The notes: generated by a model not told the origin, from the letters alone. A stretch of 64,000 bases of DNA from Rhizobium sp. Root483D2 (GCF_001426685.1 NZ_LMFB01000001.1:185985-249984); one strand, 5' to 3'. Numbered from the stretch's first letter, positions 1 through 9,637 are shown. Program-made: numbers and translations.

Positions 1-861
1 CTCTTCGTTCATGTCGGCATCGACGAGGCGGCCGACACCCTTGTCGATCACGTCCATGAGGTCGGCCATGAAGTCGTCCTGCATCGAGATGCGCTTGTTG
101 GTCGCGCCTAGCGTTGCGGCCGAGTCTGTCAGGTTCGTCAACATCTTGTCGACGGCACTGATCATGCCTTCGATGTTGTCATCGGAGGTGGATGCCGTCA
201 ATTCGATGACCGAACCCGTAGCACCCGATGCGCCAGCAGTGCTGACCAGGCGGTAAGTCGCGGAGGCAGTCGATGCACCGCTCGGCTGGGTGACGGTGAT
301 GTCCTTCGTCAGCTGACCCTTGGAAGCGTCCTTGGTGTCAATCAGAACCGATGTCGAAGCATCGAACTTCAGGACGCCGACGGCAACGTTGCCTGCTGCG
401 TCACGTGTGAACGAACCGACCATTTCCTTGGTGCCAACGGCAGTCGCTGTGTCGTTGTAGAGCCAGTTTTCACCGGAGAAGGATGCAGACGTCGCCGTCG
501 AAACCAGCTGGTTCTTGAGTTCTGTCAGTTCCTTGTTGATCTTCAGCTTGTCAACGCCCGGCTCGCGGGCAGCAACCAGCTTGGACTTGATTTCAGAAAC
601 GACGTCGATCGCTGCGTTCAAACCGGTGTAAGCCGTGTCCGTCTTGGCAGCGCCGAGACCGAGAGCGTCCTGAACCGTGGAAAGCGCCTTGTTGTCGGAC
701 TTCATGGTCGTTGCGATCGACCAGTAAGCAGCATTGTCAGAGGCGTCGCCAACCTTCAGGCCGGACGAAATGCGGCCCTGGGTCGTTTCCATGTCCGAGC
801 TGATGGAGCGCAGCGTGGAGAGTGCTGCCATTGCAGAAGAGTTTGTCAGGATGCTTGTCAT
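1..861 (-). CDS. fla: Flagellin (C-terminus cut by window edge)
   Basis: Flagellar filament subunit, secreted by the flagellar export apparatus. On the minus strand an uninterrupted frame runs from an ATG at 861 to the window edge (287 codons); the C-terminal D0 part is missing because the window ends. The N-terminus begins MTSILTNSSAMAALSTLRS and continues with the conserved flagellin D0/D1 features (TTQGRISSGLKVGDASDNAA, ALSTVQDALGLG). A purine-rich AGAGGGAC lies upstream of the ATG. It follows fliP in the same direction after a ~320 bp spacer, so it probably has its own promoter. Rhizobia usually carry several flagellin paralogues and which one this is cannot be told from the fragment. Confidence 0.95.
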   Translation of the reverse strand, partial: MTSILTNSSAMAALSTLRSISSDMETTQGRISSGLKVGDASDNAAYWSIATTMKSDNKALSTVQDALGLGAAKTDTAYTGLNAAIDVVSEIKSKLVAAREPGVDKLKINKELTELKNQLVSTATSASFSGENWLYNDTATAVGTKEMVGSFTRDAAGNVAVGVLKFDASTSVLIDTKDASKGQLTKDITVTQPSGASTASATYRLVSTAGASGATGSVIELTASTSDDNIEGMISAVDKMLTNLTDSAATLGATNKRISMQDDFMADLMDVIDKGVGRLVDADMNEE

Positions 862-1181
862 TGGGGTTGTCCCTCTAGATACAAAATACAAGATTGGGGA
901 CATACCGGACTAAAATACTTACCGGTGATAACGGCTCGGCATCATGCCACTCGGCTCCTGTTGGTCAGGAAGTCCAAATCCGTTATGTGAGGGTAATGTC
1001 GCAGGCAAACATTGCGATATGTTTAAATGGCCCGCAGACAGACGTGCGAAGTCCCATGCCGGCACTAACGGCACGGATCGTGCGCAAATTTAAATTAAAT
1101 ATACAAATCAATGACTTATGAGTTTTTGGCCGTACGCATTCCGCTCTAAAAAGAGACGGAACGTTAACCATGCCAACCGGT
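862..1181. other. fliP-flagellin intergenic region
   Basis: No gene is supported in this 320 bp stretch. It must hold the 3' end of the fliP transcript and the promoter of the flagellin gene, both on the minus strand. An AACCGGTT palindrome and a CTCT-A5-GAG hairpin-like sequence lie near the fliP stop. I could not assign a promoter sequence with confidence. Confidence 0.5.
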
Positions 1182-1919
1182 TCAGTTGAACGATCGTACC
1201 AGGCTGCCGACCAGGAGGTTCCAGCCGTCGATGAGGACGAAGAACAGGATCTTGAACGGCAGCGAGATCGAGGTGGGCGGCAGCATCATCATCCCCATCG
1301 CCATGGTGATGGTGGCGACGATCAGGTCGATCACCAGGAACGGCAGCATGATCAAAAAGCCGATCTCGAACCCGCGCCTGATCTCCGAAATCATGAACGC
1401 CGGCACGACGGCGCGCAGATCGACCCTGTCGCCAACGACGACCGTCTGTCCCTTTTCCTGGGCGATATCGATGAACAGCTGCAGATCCTTGTCGCGCGTG
1501 TTGGCGAGCATGAATTCGCGGAACGGCTCGGCGATACGCGTCATCGCCTCGGTTTCGTTGATCTGGTTCTGCAGGAGAGGATTGACGCCATTCTGCCAGG
1601 CACGGTCAAACGTCGGAGCCATGACGTAGAAGGTCATGAACAGCGCAAGGCTGACCATGATCATGTTGGAGGGTGTCGTCGCCAGCCCCATGCCGGTGCG
1701 CAGGATCGCAAACGCGATGACGAAGCGTGGAAAGCTCGTCACCATGATGAGAATGCCGGGAGCGACCGACAGGACGGTCAGAAGCCCGAAGGTGCGGATG
1801 ATCCAGGATGCCACCGAGCCGTCGATAGGCGTGTTGAGGATATCGGCGGGAAAGCCTTGCGCTCCCGCGATACCCGACATCGCCAGCATGGCGGCTATGA
1901 ATGCGATAGTCCGGATCAT
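1182..1919 (-). CDS. fliP: Flagellar export gate protein FliP
   Basis: Core membrane component of the flagellar type III export gate (FliP-FliQ-FliR). The 245-aa protein has an N-terminal signal-like hydrophobic segment, then the typical FliP membrane segments with ILIMVTSFPRFVIAFAILR and the C-terminal LPFKILFFVLIDGWNLLVGS. Length matches the family (about 245 aa). It is the last gene of the tightly packed flgB-to-fliP run, 7 bp downstream of fliL. FliQ, FliR and FlhA are not encoded in the window. Confidence 0.96.
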   Translation of the reverse strand: MIRTIAFIAAMLAMSGIAGAQGFPADILNTPIDGSVASWIIRTFGLLTVLSVAPGILIMVTSFPRFVIAFAILRTGMGLATTPSNMIMVSLALFMTFYVMAPTFDRAWQNGVNPLLQNQINETEAMTRIAEPFREFMLANTRDKDLQLFIDIAQEKGQTVVVGDRVDLRAVVPAFMISEIRRGFEIGFLIMLPFLVIDLIVATITMAMGMMMLPPTSISLPFKILFFVLIDGWNLLVGSLVRSFN

Positions 1920-1926
1920 GAGCGAA

Positions 1927-2472
1927 TCATTGAATTACAAATGTCCTGAAGATGACATTGGTTACGCGCCCTTCCGAGCGAAGGTCAACCCGTTCTTCGA
2001 TGTCATCCTTGAGATACTGAAATCCGCGCGGTCCCTGGATCTGCTGCAGCGACACCGTTTTGAGATAGGCGGCAATGTCCTGATGGATCTGCTCGGCCAT
2101 TGCAACATCGGGCGCGCCCTTGAAAAGCAGAGCAACTTCAAGCCGGATCCAGTTTTCGGTGGGATAGGCAAGATTGGTGGTGATCGCATCCAGCTGGACG
2201 ACGCCATTGGCTTCGGTTGCGATTTTCGGCAGTCCTTCGTCTTTTTTGCTGGCTTCGCCCTCCGGTTTCTCCCCGGCTTTCTTCAAAGCGATCGCGGCCT
2301 TGGCGTCGTCGACGAGCTTGGCTTCCTCGGTGCTGAGCGGCTTGGGCGCCAGCATGCCGCCGATCAGCCAACCGCCGCCGCCGGCGATCAATGTCAGGAC
2401 CGCGAGCGCCGCGATCAGGATGACCGGCGATGACTTCTTCGGGCCGGCATGGGCGAGATCGGCATCTTCCAT
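1927..2472 (-). CDS. fliL: Flagellar basal body-associated protein FliL
   Basis: Single-pass inner-membrane protein that rings the stator units and supports motor torque. The 181-aa protein has a short cytoplasmic N-terminus, a membrane segment (VILIAALAVLTLIAGGGGWL), a charged linker and the periplasmic FliL domain ending VIFRTFVIQ. The ATG at 2472 (MEDADLAHAG) is chosen over a TTG two codons upstream. It sits between flgH and fliP as in other rhizobia; about 105 bp separates it from flgH. Confidence 0.93.
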   Translation of the reverse strand: MEDADLAHAGPKKSSPVILIAALAVLTLIAGGGGWLIGGMLAPKPLSTEEAKLVDDAKAAIALKKAGEKPEGEASKKDEGLPKIATEANGVVQLDAITTNLAYPTENWIRLEVALLFKGAPDVAMAEQIHQDIAAYLKTVSLQQIQGPRGFQYLKDDIEERVDLRSEGRVTNVIFRTFVIQ

Positions 2473-2577
2473 CGTCAAAATCCATCAAGAGTGGGCGGCA
2501 AGCCGCGCCGCGCGTCCTGCATGACGCGCTGTGGCCGCCGGGATAATTTACATTTGCCGCACAGCGTTGCCGGGCCG

Positions 2578-3288
2578 TCAGATCGGCGAAACGATGTCCA
2601 TGACCTGCTGACCCCATGGCGGCTGCTGGACTTCGGTCAACCGGCCGCGTCCGCCGTAGGAAATACGAGCTTCGGCGATCTTCTCGTAGGAGATCATGTT
2701 CTTCGCATCGACGTCGTAGGGCCGGACGATGCCGGCGACGTTGAGAATGCGGATTTCGTGGTTGACCCGCACTTCCTGGGACCCGCTGATCAGCAAGTTG
2801 CCGTTTTCGAGCACGCCGGTGACGACGGCCGCGACAAGCAGGACAAGCTTTTCGGAGCGCTCCGTCGTGCCCTCACCCTTGGATTTGGTGTTGGAACCAT
2901 AGTCCAGCCCGCCATTCCAGCCGAAGTCGCTCGTCTGGGATTTACCATTGGCACCGATTTTGAAACCACTGTCATTGGTGCGGCTTCGATCCGTCTTGTT
3001 GTCGAAGGATGCCTTGTCGTCGATCCGGATATCGACCGTCAGGATATCGCCGACCTTCAATGCACGCGCGTCCTTGAACAGGGCGGACTGGTTGTCGCTC
3101 CAGAGCGAATAGCCGTTCATGACCTGGCGCGGCTCTTTCGGATACATCGCCATCTGCGGCGTCTGGGCATATTGCAGGCCGCTGCCGATCGGGCTCATGG
3201 CCGGAGCGCGGCCAATTTCGCTGATGGCCTGGTTCTGGCATCCCGACAGCAGGCTTACGGCGAGAAGAACCGGAATTGGATATCTCAT
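2578..3288 (-). CDS. flgH: Flagellar L-ring protein FlgH
   Basis: Outer-membrane lipoprotein that forms the L-ring bushing around the rod. The 236-aa product begins MRYPIPVLLAVSLLSGCQNQ, a lipoprotein signal with a lipobox ending in Cys17, and has the conserved ALKVGDILTVDIRIDDKA and SGSQEVRVNHEIRILNVAGI blocks. The start overlaps the end of motE by 4 bp, indicating translational coupling. Length is normal for the family. Confidence 0.96.
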   Translation of the reverse strand: MRYPIPVLLAVSLLSGCQNQAISEIGRAPAMSPIGSGLQYAQTPQMAMYPKEPRQVMNGYSLWSDNQSALFKDARALKVGDILTVDIRIDDKASFDNKTDRSRTNDSGFKIGANGKSQTSDFGWNGGLDYGSNTKSKGEGTTERSEKLVLLVAAVVTGVLENGNLLISGSQEVRVNHEIRILNVAGIVRPYDVDAKNMISYEKIAEARISYGGRGRLTEVQQPPWGQQVMDIVSPI

Positions 3289-3830
3289 GACGGTTCCTTC
3301 GATGTGTCCGGGTCTGTGGCGCTGGAAATGACGTTGGTGACGACCGCCGCCTTCTCATTGCTCATTTCACTGAGGATAAGGCTCGACTGGCGTGGCGGAA
3401 GCTGCATGAGGATGGCGGCTGCGACGCCGGGATTGACAAGCTCGAGCTTGCTCGCCGCCGCATCCGCCTTCATGGTCTTGTAGATGCCCACAAGCCCGAT
3501 CTGGGCCTGCTTGAGAAAATCGTTACGGCGTTTCAGCCAGTCTTCGTATTCGGAGCGGCGCTTTTCAAGCGTCGCAATGCGTTCGTCGATATCGAACTGC
3601 AGCTTCTCGAGGTCCTTCTTCTGCAACAGATAGCGCTGGTCGCGCGCGGCATCGGCAATATTGGTGCAGAACTGCTGGATCTCGTCGCCATTGGCCGGGA
3701 TGCCAACGGCCGGGGCGGCAACTTCCTGCGCAAAGGCGCCGGGAATGACCAGCATCGTGCAGCCGGCGGCGATCAGCATCAGACGGCGGCGAAGGCCACT
3801 CGAAGGGGAGGAAAGACGATATGTCATCAT
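3285..3830 (-). CDS. motE: MotE, periplasmic chaperone for the motility protein MotC
   Basis: In Sinorhizobium meliloti MotE is a periplasmic protein that folds and stabilises MotC, which in turn modulates MotB. The 181-aa product here has an N-terminal export signal (LMLIAAGCTMLVIPGAFAQE), a charged helical or coiled-coil middle (LEKLQFDIDERIATLEKRRS) and an ILMQLPPRQSSLILSEM block found in MgtE-N/MotE-like proteins. It lies between flgI and flgH, overlapping both by 4 bp, which is the rhizobial position of motE. Assignment rests on position and the domain pattern. Confidence 0.85.
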   Translation of the reverse strand: MMTYRLSSPSSGLRRRLMLIAAGCTMLVIPGAFAQEVAAPAVGIPANGDEIQQFCTNIADAARDQRYLLQKKDLEKLQFDIDERIATLEKRRSEYEDWLKRRNDFLKQAQIGLVGIYKTMKADAAASKLELVNPGVAAAILMQLPPRQSSLILSEMSNEKAAVVTNVISSATDPDTSKEPS

Positions 3831-4942
3831 TGCAGGACAAGCTCCGCCTGAAGGGCACCGGCTGTCTTGATGCCCTGGAGAATGGAAATGATGCCGTCCG
3901 GTTTTACCCCGATACTGTTGAGGCCGGCCACGAGCGAACGCAGATTGGAACCGTTAAGGATTGCGACAGTGCCGCCATCCTCTGAGGCCTGGATGGTCGT
4001 ATTCGGTTCGATCTCGGTGCGGCCGCGCGAAAACGGCTCAGGCTGCACCACGGTCGGCGTTTCCGTCACCTGGACCGTCAACGTCCCGTAACTGACGGCG
4101 ACCTGATTGATCCGCACGTCCTGACCGATAACGATCGTGCCGGTTCGCTCGTTGATGACGACGCGCGCCGGCACATCGGTCTCGACGACGAGGTTTTCGA
4201 TATCGGCCATCAGCCGGGAAAGATCGGCCATCTTCGGCTTGTCGATCACCACCGCTTGGGAATCACGGGCCTCGGCGATATTGCCGCCGAACTGGGTCTT
4301 GCCGTATCGGTTGATGGCCGCAGCCATGCCGACCGCCGTCGAAAAGTCCGGATTTCGCAGCTGCAGAACCAGATTGAACCCGTCCTTGAACTTGGCCGGC
4401 AGTTCGCGCTCGATGATCGCGCCATTGGGAACGCGGCCGGATGTGGTGATCCCTTGCGTGACGGAGGCGGCGTCGCCCTGTGCGCTGAAACCGGTAACGA
4501 CGACCGACCCCTGCGCTACCGCATAGATCTGCCCGTCGGCTCCTGAAAGCGACGTCATGACCAGCGTACCGCCGCGCAGAGAGGTGGAATCGCCCAGCGA
4601 GCCGACGGTAACGTCGATGCGGCTGCCGGGGCTGGCAAACGGCGGCAGGTTGGCCGTCACGAGGACAGCGGCGATATTCTTCGAGCGGGATTCGTTATCC
4701 TGCGTCGAGATGCCGAGATTCTGCAGCATGGCGCGCAGCGACTGCGCGGTAAACGGCGCGGAGCGCAGGCTATCGCCGGTGCCCTGCAGGCCGACCACCA
4801 GACCGTAGCCGATCAGCTGGTTTTCGCGGCCCGACTGCAGCGAGGCGATGTCCTTGATGCGCGAGGCGGCCTGCGCCGGCGCGATCGTCATCGAAAGAAC
4901 GGCTGCAACTGCCAGGCACCATTTGCCGAAACGAAAGATCAT
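3827..4942 (-). CDS. flgI: Flagellar P-ring protein FlgI
   Basis: Periplasmic P-ring subunit assembled around the distal rod with help from FlgA. The 371-aa protein has a Sec signal peptide (residues 1-25, ending APAQAAS), followed by SRIKDIASLQSGRENQLIGYG, the hallmark FlgI N-terminus, and ends with ILQGIKTAGALQAELVLQ. Full length. The stop overlaps the motE start (ATGA) and the start overlaps the end of flgA by 4 bp. Confidence 0.97.
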   Translation of the reverse strand: MIFRFGKWCLAVAAVLSMTIAPAQAASRIKDIASLQSGRENQLIGYGLVVGLQGTGDSLRSAPFTAQSLRAMLQNLGISTQDNESRSKNIAAVLVTANLPPFASPGSRIDVTVGSLGDSTSLRGGTLVMTSLSGADGQIYAVAQGSVVVTGFSAQGDAASVTQGITTSGRVPNGAIIERELPAKFKDGFNLVLQLRNPDFSTAVGMAAAINRYGKTQFGGNIAEARDSQAVVIDKPKMADLSRLMADIENLVVETDVPARVVINERTGTIVIGQDVRINQVAVSYGTLTVQVTETPTVVQPEPFSRGRTEIEPNTTIQASEDGGTVAILNGSNLRSLVAGLNSIGVKPDGIISILQGIKTAGALQAELVLQ

Positions 4943-5460
4943 TTTGCCACCACGTGAATTGTACCGTCGTCCATCACCGTTCCGGAGACGATGATGCCGG
5001 AATCGGTGTTGCGCACCCGGATCAAGTCGCCGACTGCGGCATTCTCCAGCGGGGCGCCGCCGGCAGTGATCGTCAGGGGGCCGTTGGAAAAGACAATCCG
5101 GACGGCCTTGCCGCGTTCCACCGCATAGGGTTCGCGCAGGGCCGAGACCAGAATGACGCGCCCCTGAAGCAGGGTCCGGCTCGTTACCTTGCCGGTGACC
5201 TGGTCGGTCGAGACGGCATAATCGCCGGTCAGAGCGGGATTGGTCACCTCGACCTCTTCCAGCCTGTGGGCATCGATGATTTCGCCCGGATAGATCGTCT
5301 GGGTCGGAATGACGGCCATGCGTTTTTCGGCCAGAGCAGGATGCGAAGACAGCAGCCCGGCAGAGATTACCCCGGTCACGGCCAGCGCCCGCAGCAGGCG
5401 GTCTGCGCGGGTCGTGGCGGCTTTGAGAAGCGGCACATTGGCAGTCCGGCGAAACGTCAT
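4939..5460 (-). CDS. flgA: Flagellar P-ring assembly chaperone FlgA
   Basis: Periplasmic chaperone for FlgI polymerisation. After an export signal (TGVISAGLLSSHPALAEK) it shows the SAF-like domain (VIPTQTIYPGEIIDAHRLEEV) and the C-terminal FlgA domain with VRIVFSNGPLTITAGG and VGDLIRVRNTDSGIIVSG. I use the ATG at 5460 (MTFRR, 173 aa) because AGAGGGA lies about 8 nt upstream of it; the ATG at 5469 directly abuts that ribosome site. At 173 aa it is short for the family, as is typical in rhizobia. Confidence 0.93.
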   Translation of the reverse strand: MTFRRTANVPLLKAATTRADRLLRALAVTGVISAGLLSSHPALAEKRMAVIPTQTIYPGEIIDAHRLEEVEVTNPALTGDYAVSTDQVTGKVTSRTLLQGRVILVSALREPYAVERGKAVRIVFSNGPLTITAGGAPLENAAVGDLIRVRNTDSGIIVSGTVMDDGTIHVVAK

Positions 5461-5477
5461 GTTTGCCATTCCCTCTT

Positions 5478-6266
5478 TTATCTCAGGTTCTTGCTGACCG
5501 TCGCAGCCATTTCGTCGGCGGCCTGGATGATCTTGGAGTTCATTTCATAGGCGCGCTGGGCCGAGATCAGATCGGTGATTTCCTTGACCGGATCGACATT
5601 CGACGCTTCGAGATATTTCTGCTTGATCTGGGCGTAGCCCGGGTCGGCCGGCGTCCCGATGACGGGCTCGCCGGATGCCGGCGTCTGCTTGAAGAGATTG
5701 TCGCCCTGCGGCTCAAGGCCCGCCTCGTTGACGAAGTTGGCGATCGTCAGCTGGCCAAGCACGGTCGGAATGGTGTCATTGCCGACGCGGACCGAGACCT
5801 CGCCGGATGCGCTGACAGTAATTTCGCTGGCATTCGGCGGTACGGTAATCTCCGGCACGACCGTATATCCGTCGATGGTTACGATCTGGCCGTCGGCATT
5901 GGTGTTGAACGCACCGGCGCGGGTATAGGCCGTTTCGCCATCCGGGGTCTCGATCTGGAACCAGCCGCGTCCGACCAGCGCCATGTCCAGATTGTTGCCG
6001 GTGCTGATCAGGCTGCCTTGCAGATGCAGATTGCGCACGGCGGAGGTCTGAACGCCGAGGCCGATAATGGCGCCTTCGGGAACAATCGCCTGGTTGGCGC
6101 GATTTGGTACGCCCTGGGCGCGCTCGGTCTGGTAGAGAAGGTCGGAGAATTCCGCCCGCGCGCGCTTGTAGCCGGTGGTATTGATGTTCGCGATATTGTT
6201 CGCGATCACTTCCAGGTTCAACTGCTGGGCGTTCATGCCTGTCGCGGCGATCGAAAGAGCCTTCAT
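5478..6266 (-). CDS. flgG: Distal rod protein FlgG
   Basis: Distal rod subunit of the flagellar axle. The 262-aa protein starts [20 protein letters not shown] and has the rod/hook signature [19 protein letters not shown], a central D1 domain with [20 protein letters not shown] and a C-terminal helix [19 protein letters not shown]. Length is normal for FlgG. It is 11 bp downstream of fliE and 8-17 bp upstream of flgA. Confidence 0.97.
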   Translation of the reverse strand: MKALSIAATGMNAQQLNLEVIANNIANINTTGYKRARAEFSDLLYQTERAQGVPNRANQAIVPEGAIIGLGVQTSAVRNLHLQGSLISTGNNLDMALVGRGWFQIETPDGETAYTRAGAFNTNADGQIVTIDGYTVVPEITVPPNASEITVSASGEVSVRVGNDTIPTVLGQLTIANFVNEAGLEPQGDNLFKQTPASGEPVIGTPADPGYAQIKQKYLEASNVDPVKEITDLISAQRAYEMNSKIIQAADEMAATVSKNLR

Positions 6267-6278
6267 TGTATTTTTCCT

Positions 6279-6614
6279 TTAGATCGGCATGCGTGCGATT
6301 TCGAGATAGGCGCTGACGACCTTGTCCCGGATGGCGATGGCGGTTTGCAGCGACTGTTCGGCATTCATGACGGAATCGATGACTTCGCGGGTATTGGCCT
6401 CGCCGCGGATACCCTGGATCGAATTGACTTCGGACTGTCTCAGGCCGTTGGTCATCTCTGTCGCCATATTGCCCATGACTTCGGCAAAGCTCTGCGTCTT
6501 GCCCGCCGTGGCAGCGCCGCCGAGAATGCTCTGCGCCGACGAGGCGCCGGATGTCGAGGTCACATCCTTGACGGTCGAGATGGCTGCGCTGATGGTTTTG
6601 ATTGCGTCGATCAT
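6279..6614 (-). CDS. fliE: Hook-basal body protein FliE
   Basis: Small protein joining the MS ring to the proximal rod. The 111-aa product has the FliE C-terminal block [16 protein letters not shown]-like region followed by [20 protein letters not shown] and ends [10 protein letters not shown], the conserved FliE tail. The first base of its start codon overlaps the flgC stop. Order flgB-flgC-fliE is conserved widely. Confidence 0.96.
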   Translation of the reverse strand: MIDAIKTISAAISTVKDVTSTSGASSAQSILGGAATAGKTQSFAEVMGNMATEMTNGLRQSEVNSIQGIRGEANTREVIDSVMNAEQSLQTAIAIRDKVVSAYLEIARMPI

Positions 6615-7033
6615 TATTGCGATGCCCTGAGAAGGTCGATTGTTGCGGAGATCAGGTCGCGTGCCTGCTTCGTGGTCTGGAGATTGGCCTCATAGGAACG
6701 GTTTGCTTCCCGCATGTCGGCCATTTCGATCAGCACGTTGACGTTCGGCATCTTGACCATGCCCTTGTCATCGGCGGCCGGATTGCCCGGATCGAATTCG
6801 ACGGAGAAGTCGGAATCGTCGGTCCCCAGACGCTGAACCTCAACGGTGGAGGCACCGCTGGCGCGGTCGATTTCCGCAGCGAAACTGACCGTCTTGCGGC
6901 GGTATGGGTCGAGGCCTGGCGCATCGCCCGACGAGCGCGCATTGGCGATGTTTTCCGAAACGATGCGCAGGCGCGTCGATTCCGCTTCGAGGCCGGATGC
7001 CGAGACTTTGAGAGCTGAGACCAGAGGATCCAT
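6614..7033 (-). CDS. flgC: Proximal rod protein FlgC
   Basis: Proximal rod subunit. The 139-aa protein has the rod-protein N-terminal helix ([20 protein letters not shown]), the [12 protein letters not shown] motif and a C-terminal helix [20 protein letters not shown]. Length matches FlgC. It lies 5 bp downstream of flgB and touches fliE. Confidence 0.97.
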   Translation of the reverse strand: MDPLVSALKVSASGLEAESTRLRIVSENIANARSSGDAPGLDPYRRKTVSFAAEIDRASGASTVEVQRLGTDDSDFSVEFDPGNPAADDKGMVKMPNVNVLIEMADMREANRSYEANLQTTKQARDLISATIDLLRASQ

Positions 7034-7038
7034 TGAGA

Positions 7039-7422
7039 TTATTTCCGTACCGTCATGAGCATCATCCGGTGAAACGCCTTGACGAGCCCCGTATTGAGCT
7101 CGTAGTCGCGCTTGACTTCACCGGTCTTCATCAATTCCTTTTCCAGCCGGACGCTGTTGCCCGATTGCTGGACCTCGACATCATCCAGCATGCTGGTTTC
7201 CGTCACCTGCGCGGCACTGCTGCCATCGGTAAAATGCGCCGGGTTGGTGGAGGCCATCTGGAAGCCGGTTTGCTGCAGCACGCTTTCGAACGGCTTGACG
7301 TCCTTGGCGGCATAATGCGGCGTGTTGGCATTGGCGATGTTGCCGGCGACGACGTTCTGGCGGACTGCCAGCCATTGCGCCTGCCGGGACGCGAGATCGA
7401 AAAGCTGTATAGGTTGCATCAT
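7039..7422 (-). CDS. flgB: Proximal rod protein FlgB
   Basis: Proximal rod subunit exported by the flagellar type III system. The 127-aa product has the N-terminal [20 protein letters not shown] and [16 protein letters not shown] rod signature and the C-terminal [18 protein letters not shown]. It heads the flgB-flgC-fliE-flgG-flgA-flgI-motE-flgH-fliL-fliP run and is separated from the preceding gene by about 200 bp, so a promoter may lie at 7423-7621. Confidence 0.96.
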   Translation of the reverse strand: MMQPIQLFDLASRQAQWLAVRQNVVAGNIANANTPHYAAKDVKPFESVLQQTGFQMASTNPAHFTDGSSAAQVTETSMLDDVEVQQSGNSVRLEKELMKTGEVKRDYELNTGLVKAFHRMMLMTVRK

Positions 7423-7621
7423 GCGACTCCATGCTTGTTGCTGGAGAACCTATGGACGCAATCTTGCGTGGGACTGAATTGGATGGCGTATCGGAAGCGC
7501 TGGAAATGCAGGCCTTGCGCGGTGATGCTTTTTGGCACCGCCATTGGCGGGAGGCCGCAAACGGCGGCGAGTGCCGTCATTTGCGCGGGTTCTTGCCCGC
7601 GACGGATCAAAGGCCGCCCGA

Positions 7622-8161
7622 TCAGTCAGCCTGATAGATGTCGCCCTTGGAGGTGATCATCACCCAGCGTCCGTCGCGCTGTTCCAATGTCGCGAGGCGG
7701 CTGTTGTCCGGCAAGGTCGAGCCGATGCGGACAATATACATGCCGCTGCTGTCTTCGATCAGCGCGCGGCCATTGGCGACATGCATCAGCCTGAAAGCAC
7801 TGGAAGAGGGAAAAGGCTGCTCCAGATCGTCCTGGACGCCAGGCTTCTTGGCGGCATCGGCATTGGGAACCGTGGCTGTGGTCAACTGATCGACGGCCGA
7901 TTGCGTCGCTTCGTCGCGCTCCATCATCGCCGTCGGCGATGCGGAACCGCCGGGGCCTTCACGGCCTGGAATGTCGCGGGTATTGCCCTGCCAGAGCGTC
8001 GGCATCGAGAATTTGTCCTGGTGCAGGAAGGCATACCAGGGGAAAAATGTTGCGATCGCGGCCAGGGCCACGCCGGTTGCACCCAGCGCCTTGTCGATCA
8101 GGGGCGTACGCTCGCCGCGCTTGCGCTGCGGGACGATTTCATCGGCGTCATAATCGGTCAT
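7622..8161 (-). CDS. Hypothetical membrane protein in flagellar cluster
   Basis: A 179-aa protein of unknown function. It has a charged cytoplasmic N-terminus (QRKRGERTP), one membrane segment (ALGATGVALAAIATFFPWYA, residues about 27-46), a Pro/Ala/Ser-rich linker, and a C-terminal globular part with NGRALIEDSSGMYIVRIGS and GRWVMITSKGDIYQAD, which looks like a small beta-rich module. It starts 3 bp after the fliI stop, so it is co-transcribed with fliI. A hypothetical gene at this place is conserved in other rhizobia, which argues for a flagellar export or basal-body role, but none is proven here. Confidence 0.8.
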   Translation of the reverse strand: MTDYDADEIVPQRKRGERTPLIDKALGATGVALAAIATFFPWYAFLHQDKFSMPTLWQGNTRDIPGREGPGGSASPTAMMERDEATQSAVDQLTTATVPNADAAKKPGVQDDLEQPFPSSSAFRLMHVANGRALIEDSSGMYIVRIGSTLPDNSRLATLEQRDGRWVMITSKGDIYQAD

Positions 8162-8164
8162 GGC

Positions 8165-9559
8165 TCATCCCCTCCGCATGTTTGCGGCCTGACCGGCGTT
8201 GGCTGCCGCCTTCAGCGCATTGGCAAGGTCGGTGAACGCATCGAAGGCCGGGCGTTCGCCGGGTGTCTGTTTCAAGATGTCGTAGATGACGGGAACCTGC
8301 TTGATCGCCATGTCGAGATCCGGATCGCTGCCGGGCCTGTAACCGCCGATCAGCCGGAGATCGCGGGTTTCCTCAAAGCGGTGGATCAGCGATTTCAGGC
8401 GGCCGACCAGCTTTTCCTGATCCGGCGTCCAGGCTTTTCGCGCCAGACGCGATACCGAGGCCAAGGGATTGACCGGCGGATAACGGCCTTCCTCGGCAAG
8501 GCTGCGGTCCATGACGATGTGGCCATCGAGAATACCGCGCGTGGAGTCGGCGATCGGATCGTTGTGATTGTCGCCATCGACGAGAATGGAGATGATCGCG
8601 GTGATCGTCCCTGCCCCTTCGGCACCAGGGCCTGCGCGTTCCAACAGTCGTGGAAGCTCTGTAAAGACCGAAGCGGGATAGCCGCGCGCGATCGGCGGCT
8701 CGCCCGAGGCGGTTGCGACCTCACGGATGGCGTGGGCGAACCGGGTGACGCTGTCGACGATCAAAAGCACGTTGTCGCCCTGATCGCGGTAATGTTCTGC
8801 AATCGTGACGGCGGTCAGCGGCGCCATCTTGCGCAGCATCGGGCTTTCATCGCTGGTCGCGACCACGGCAACCGACTTGGACAGGTTTTCCCCCAGCGTG
8901 TCTTCGATGAATTCGCGCACTTCACGGCCACGTTCGCCGACCAGCGCGATGACGACCTTGTCGAAGGCATCGGCGCTCGCAAGCATGGACAGCAAGGTGG
9001 ATTTGCCGACGCCGGAGCCGGCGAAGACGCCGAGACGCTGGCCAAGGCAGAGCGGCGAAAAGATGTCGATGGCCCGCACCCCGGTGCGAAAGCCGTGCTC
9101 GACGCGCTTGCGGGTCATCGAGGGCGGTGCAGTGTTGGAGATCGGCCGGCGGATATCGCCCTGCAGCAGCGGACCGCGTCCATCGATCGGCTCGCCCAGC
9201 GAATTGATGGTGCGGCCGCACCAGCTTTCGGTCGGCGCGATCCGGAAAGCGCCCTTGCGGATGACCGTGTCGTGAATGCCGATCGGATCGCCCGGTTCGA
9301 TCGGGCAGACGACGACGATGTCCTGCTCGACCTTGACGACTTCTCCGAGATGAACGCCGGTCGAACTCTTATGCGCCACGAACTCGCCCAGGCGGACATG
9401 CCGGGAAAGGCCGGTGACCGTGTAATATCCCGCCGAAATCGACTGGACATGGCCGCCGGGTGCGATCGAGAATTCCGGATTGGAATATCGCCCGACGAGG
9501 CCGCCAAGAGCGGCCAGCGACGTCGAGGAATTGCTGATCTGGAGTTTATCGTTCTGCAT
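8165..9559 (-). CDS. fliI: Flagellum-specific ATPase FliI
   Basis: ATPase of the flagellar type III export apparatus, related to F1-beta. The 464-aa protein has Walker A GSGVGKST at residues 181-188, a Walker B region NVLLIVDSVTRFAHAIREV, and the family signature SARGYPPS-like segment PIARGYPASVFTELPRLLE. Length is typical. It lies 78 bp downstream of flgF. FliH and FliJ are not recognisable beside it; the flanking hypothetical gene (7622-8161) is a poor match to either. Confidence 0.97.
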   Translation of the reverse strand: MQNDKLQISNSSTSLAALGGLVGRYSNPEFSIAPGGHVQSISAGYYTVTGLSRHVRLGEFVAHKSSTGVHLGEVVKVEQDIVVVCPIEPGDPIGIHDTVIRKGAFRIAPTESWCGRTINSLGEPIDGRGPLLQGDIRRPISNTAPPSMTRKRVEHGFRTGVRAIDIFSPLCLGQRLGVFAGSGVGKSTLLSMLASADAFDKVVIALVGERGREVREFIEDTLGENLSKSVAVVATSDESPMLRKMAPLTAVTIAEHYRDQGDNVLLIVDSVTRFAHAIREVATASGEPPIARGYPASVFTELPRLLERAGPGAEGAGTITAIISILVDGDNHNDPIADSTRGILDGHIVMDRSLAEEGRYPPVNPLASVSRLARKAWTPDQEKLVGRLKSLIHRFEETRDLRLIGGYRPGSDPDLDMAIKQVPVIYDILKQTPGERPAFDAFTDLANALKAAANAGQAANMRRG

Positions 9560-9637
9560 GCCGGTTCCTGCCGTCTGCCCGCGAAACCGGTAAAATGCGC
9601 CGGGGCGTGGCCTTGGTCCTGTCGAAAATCAAGTGGG

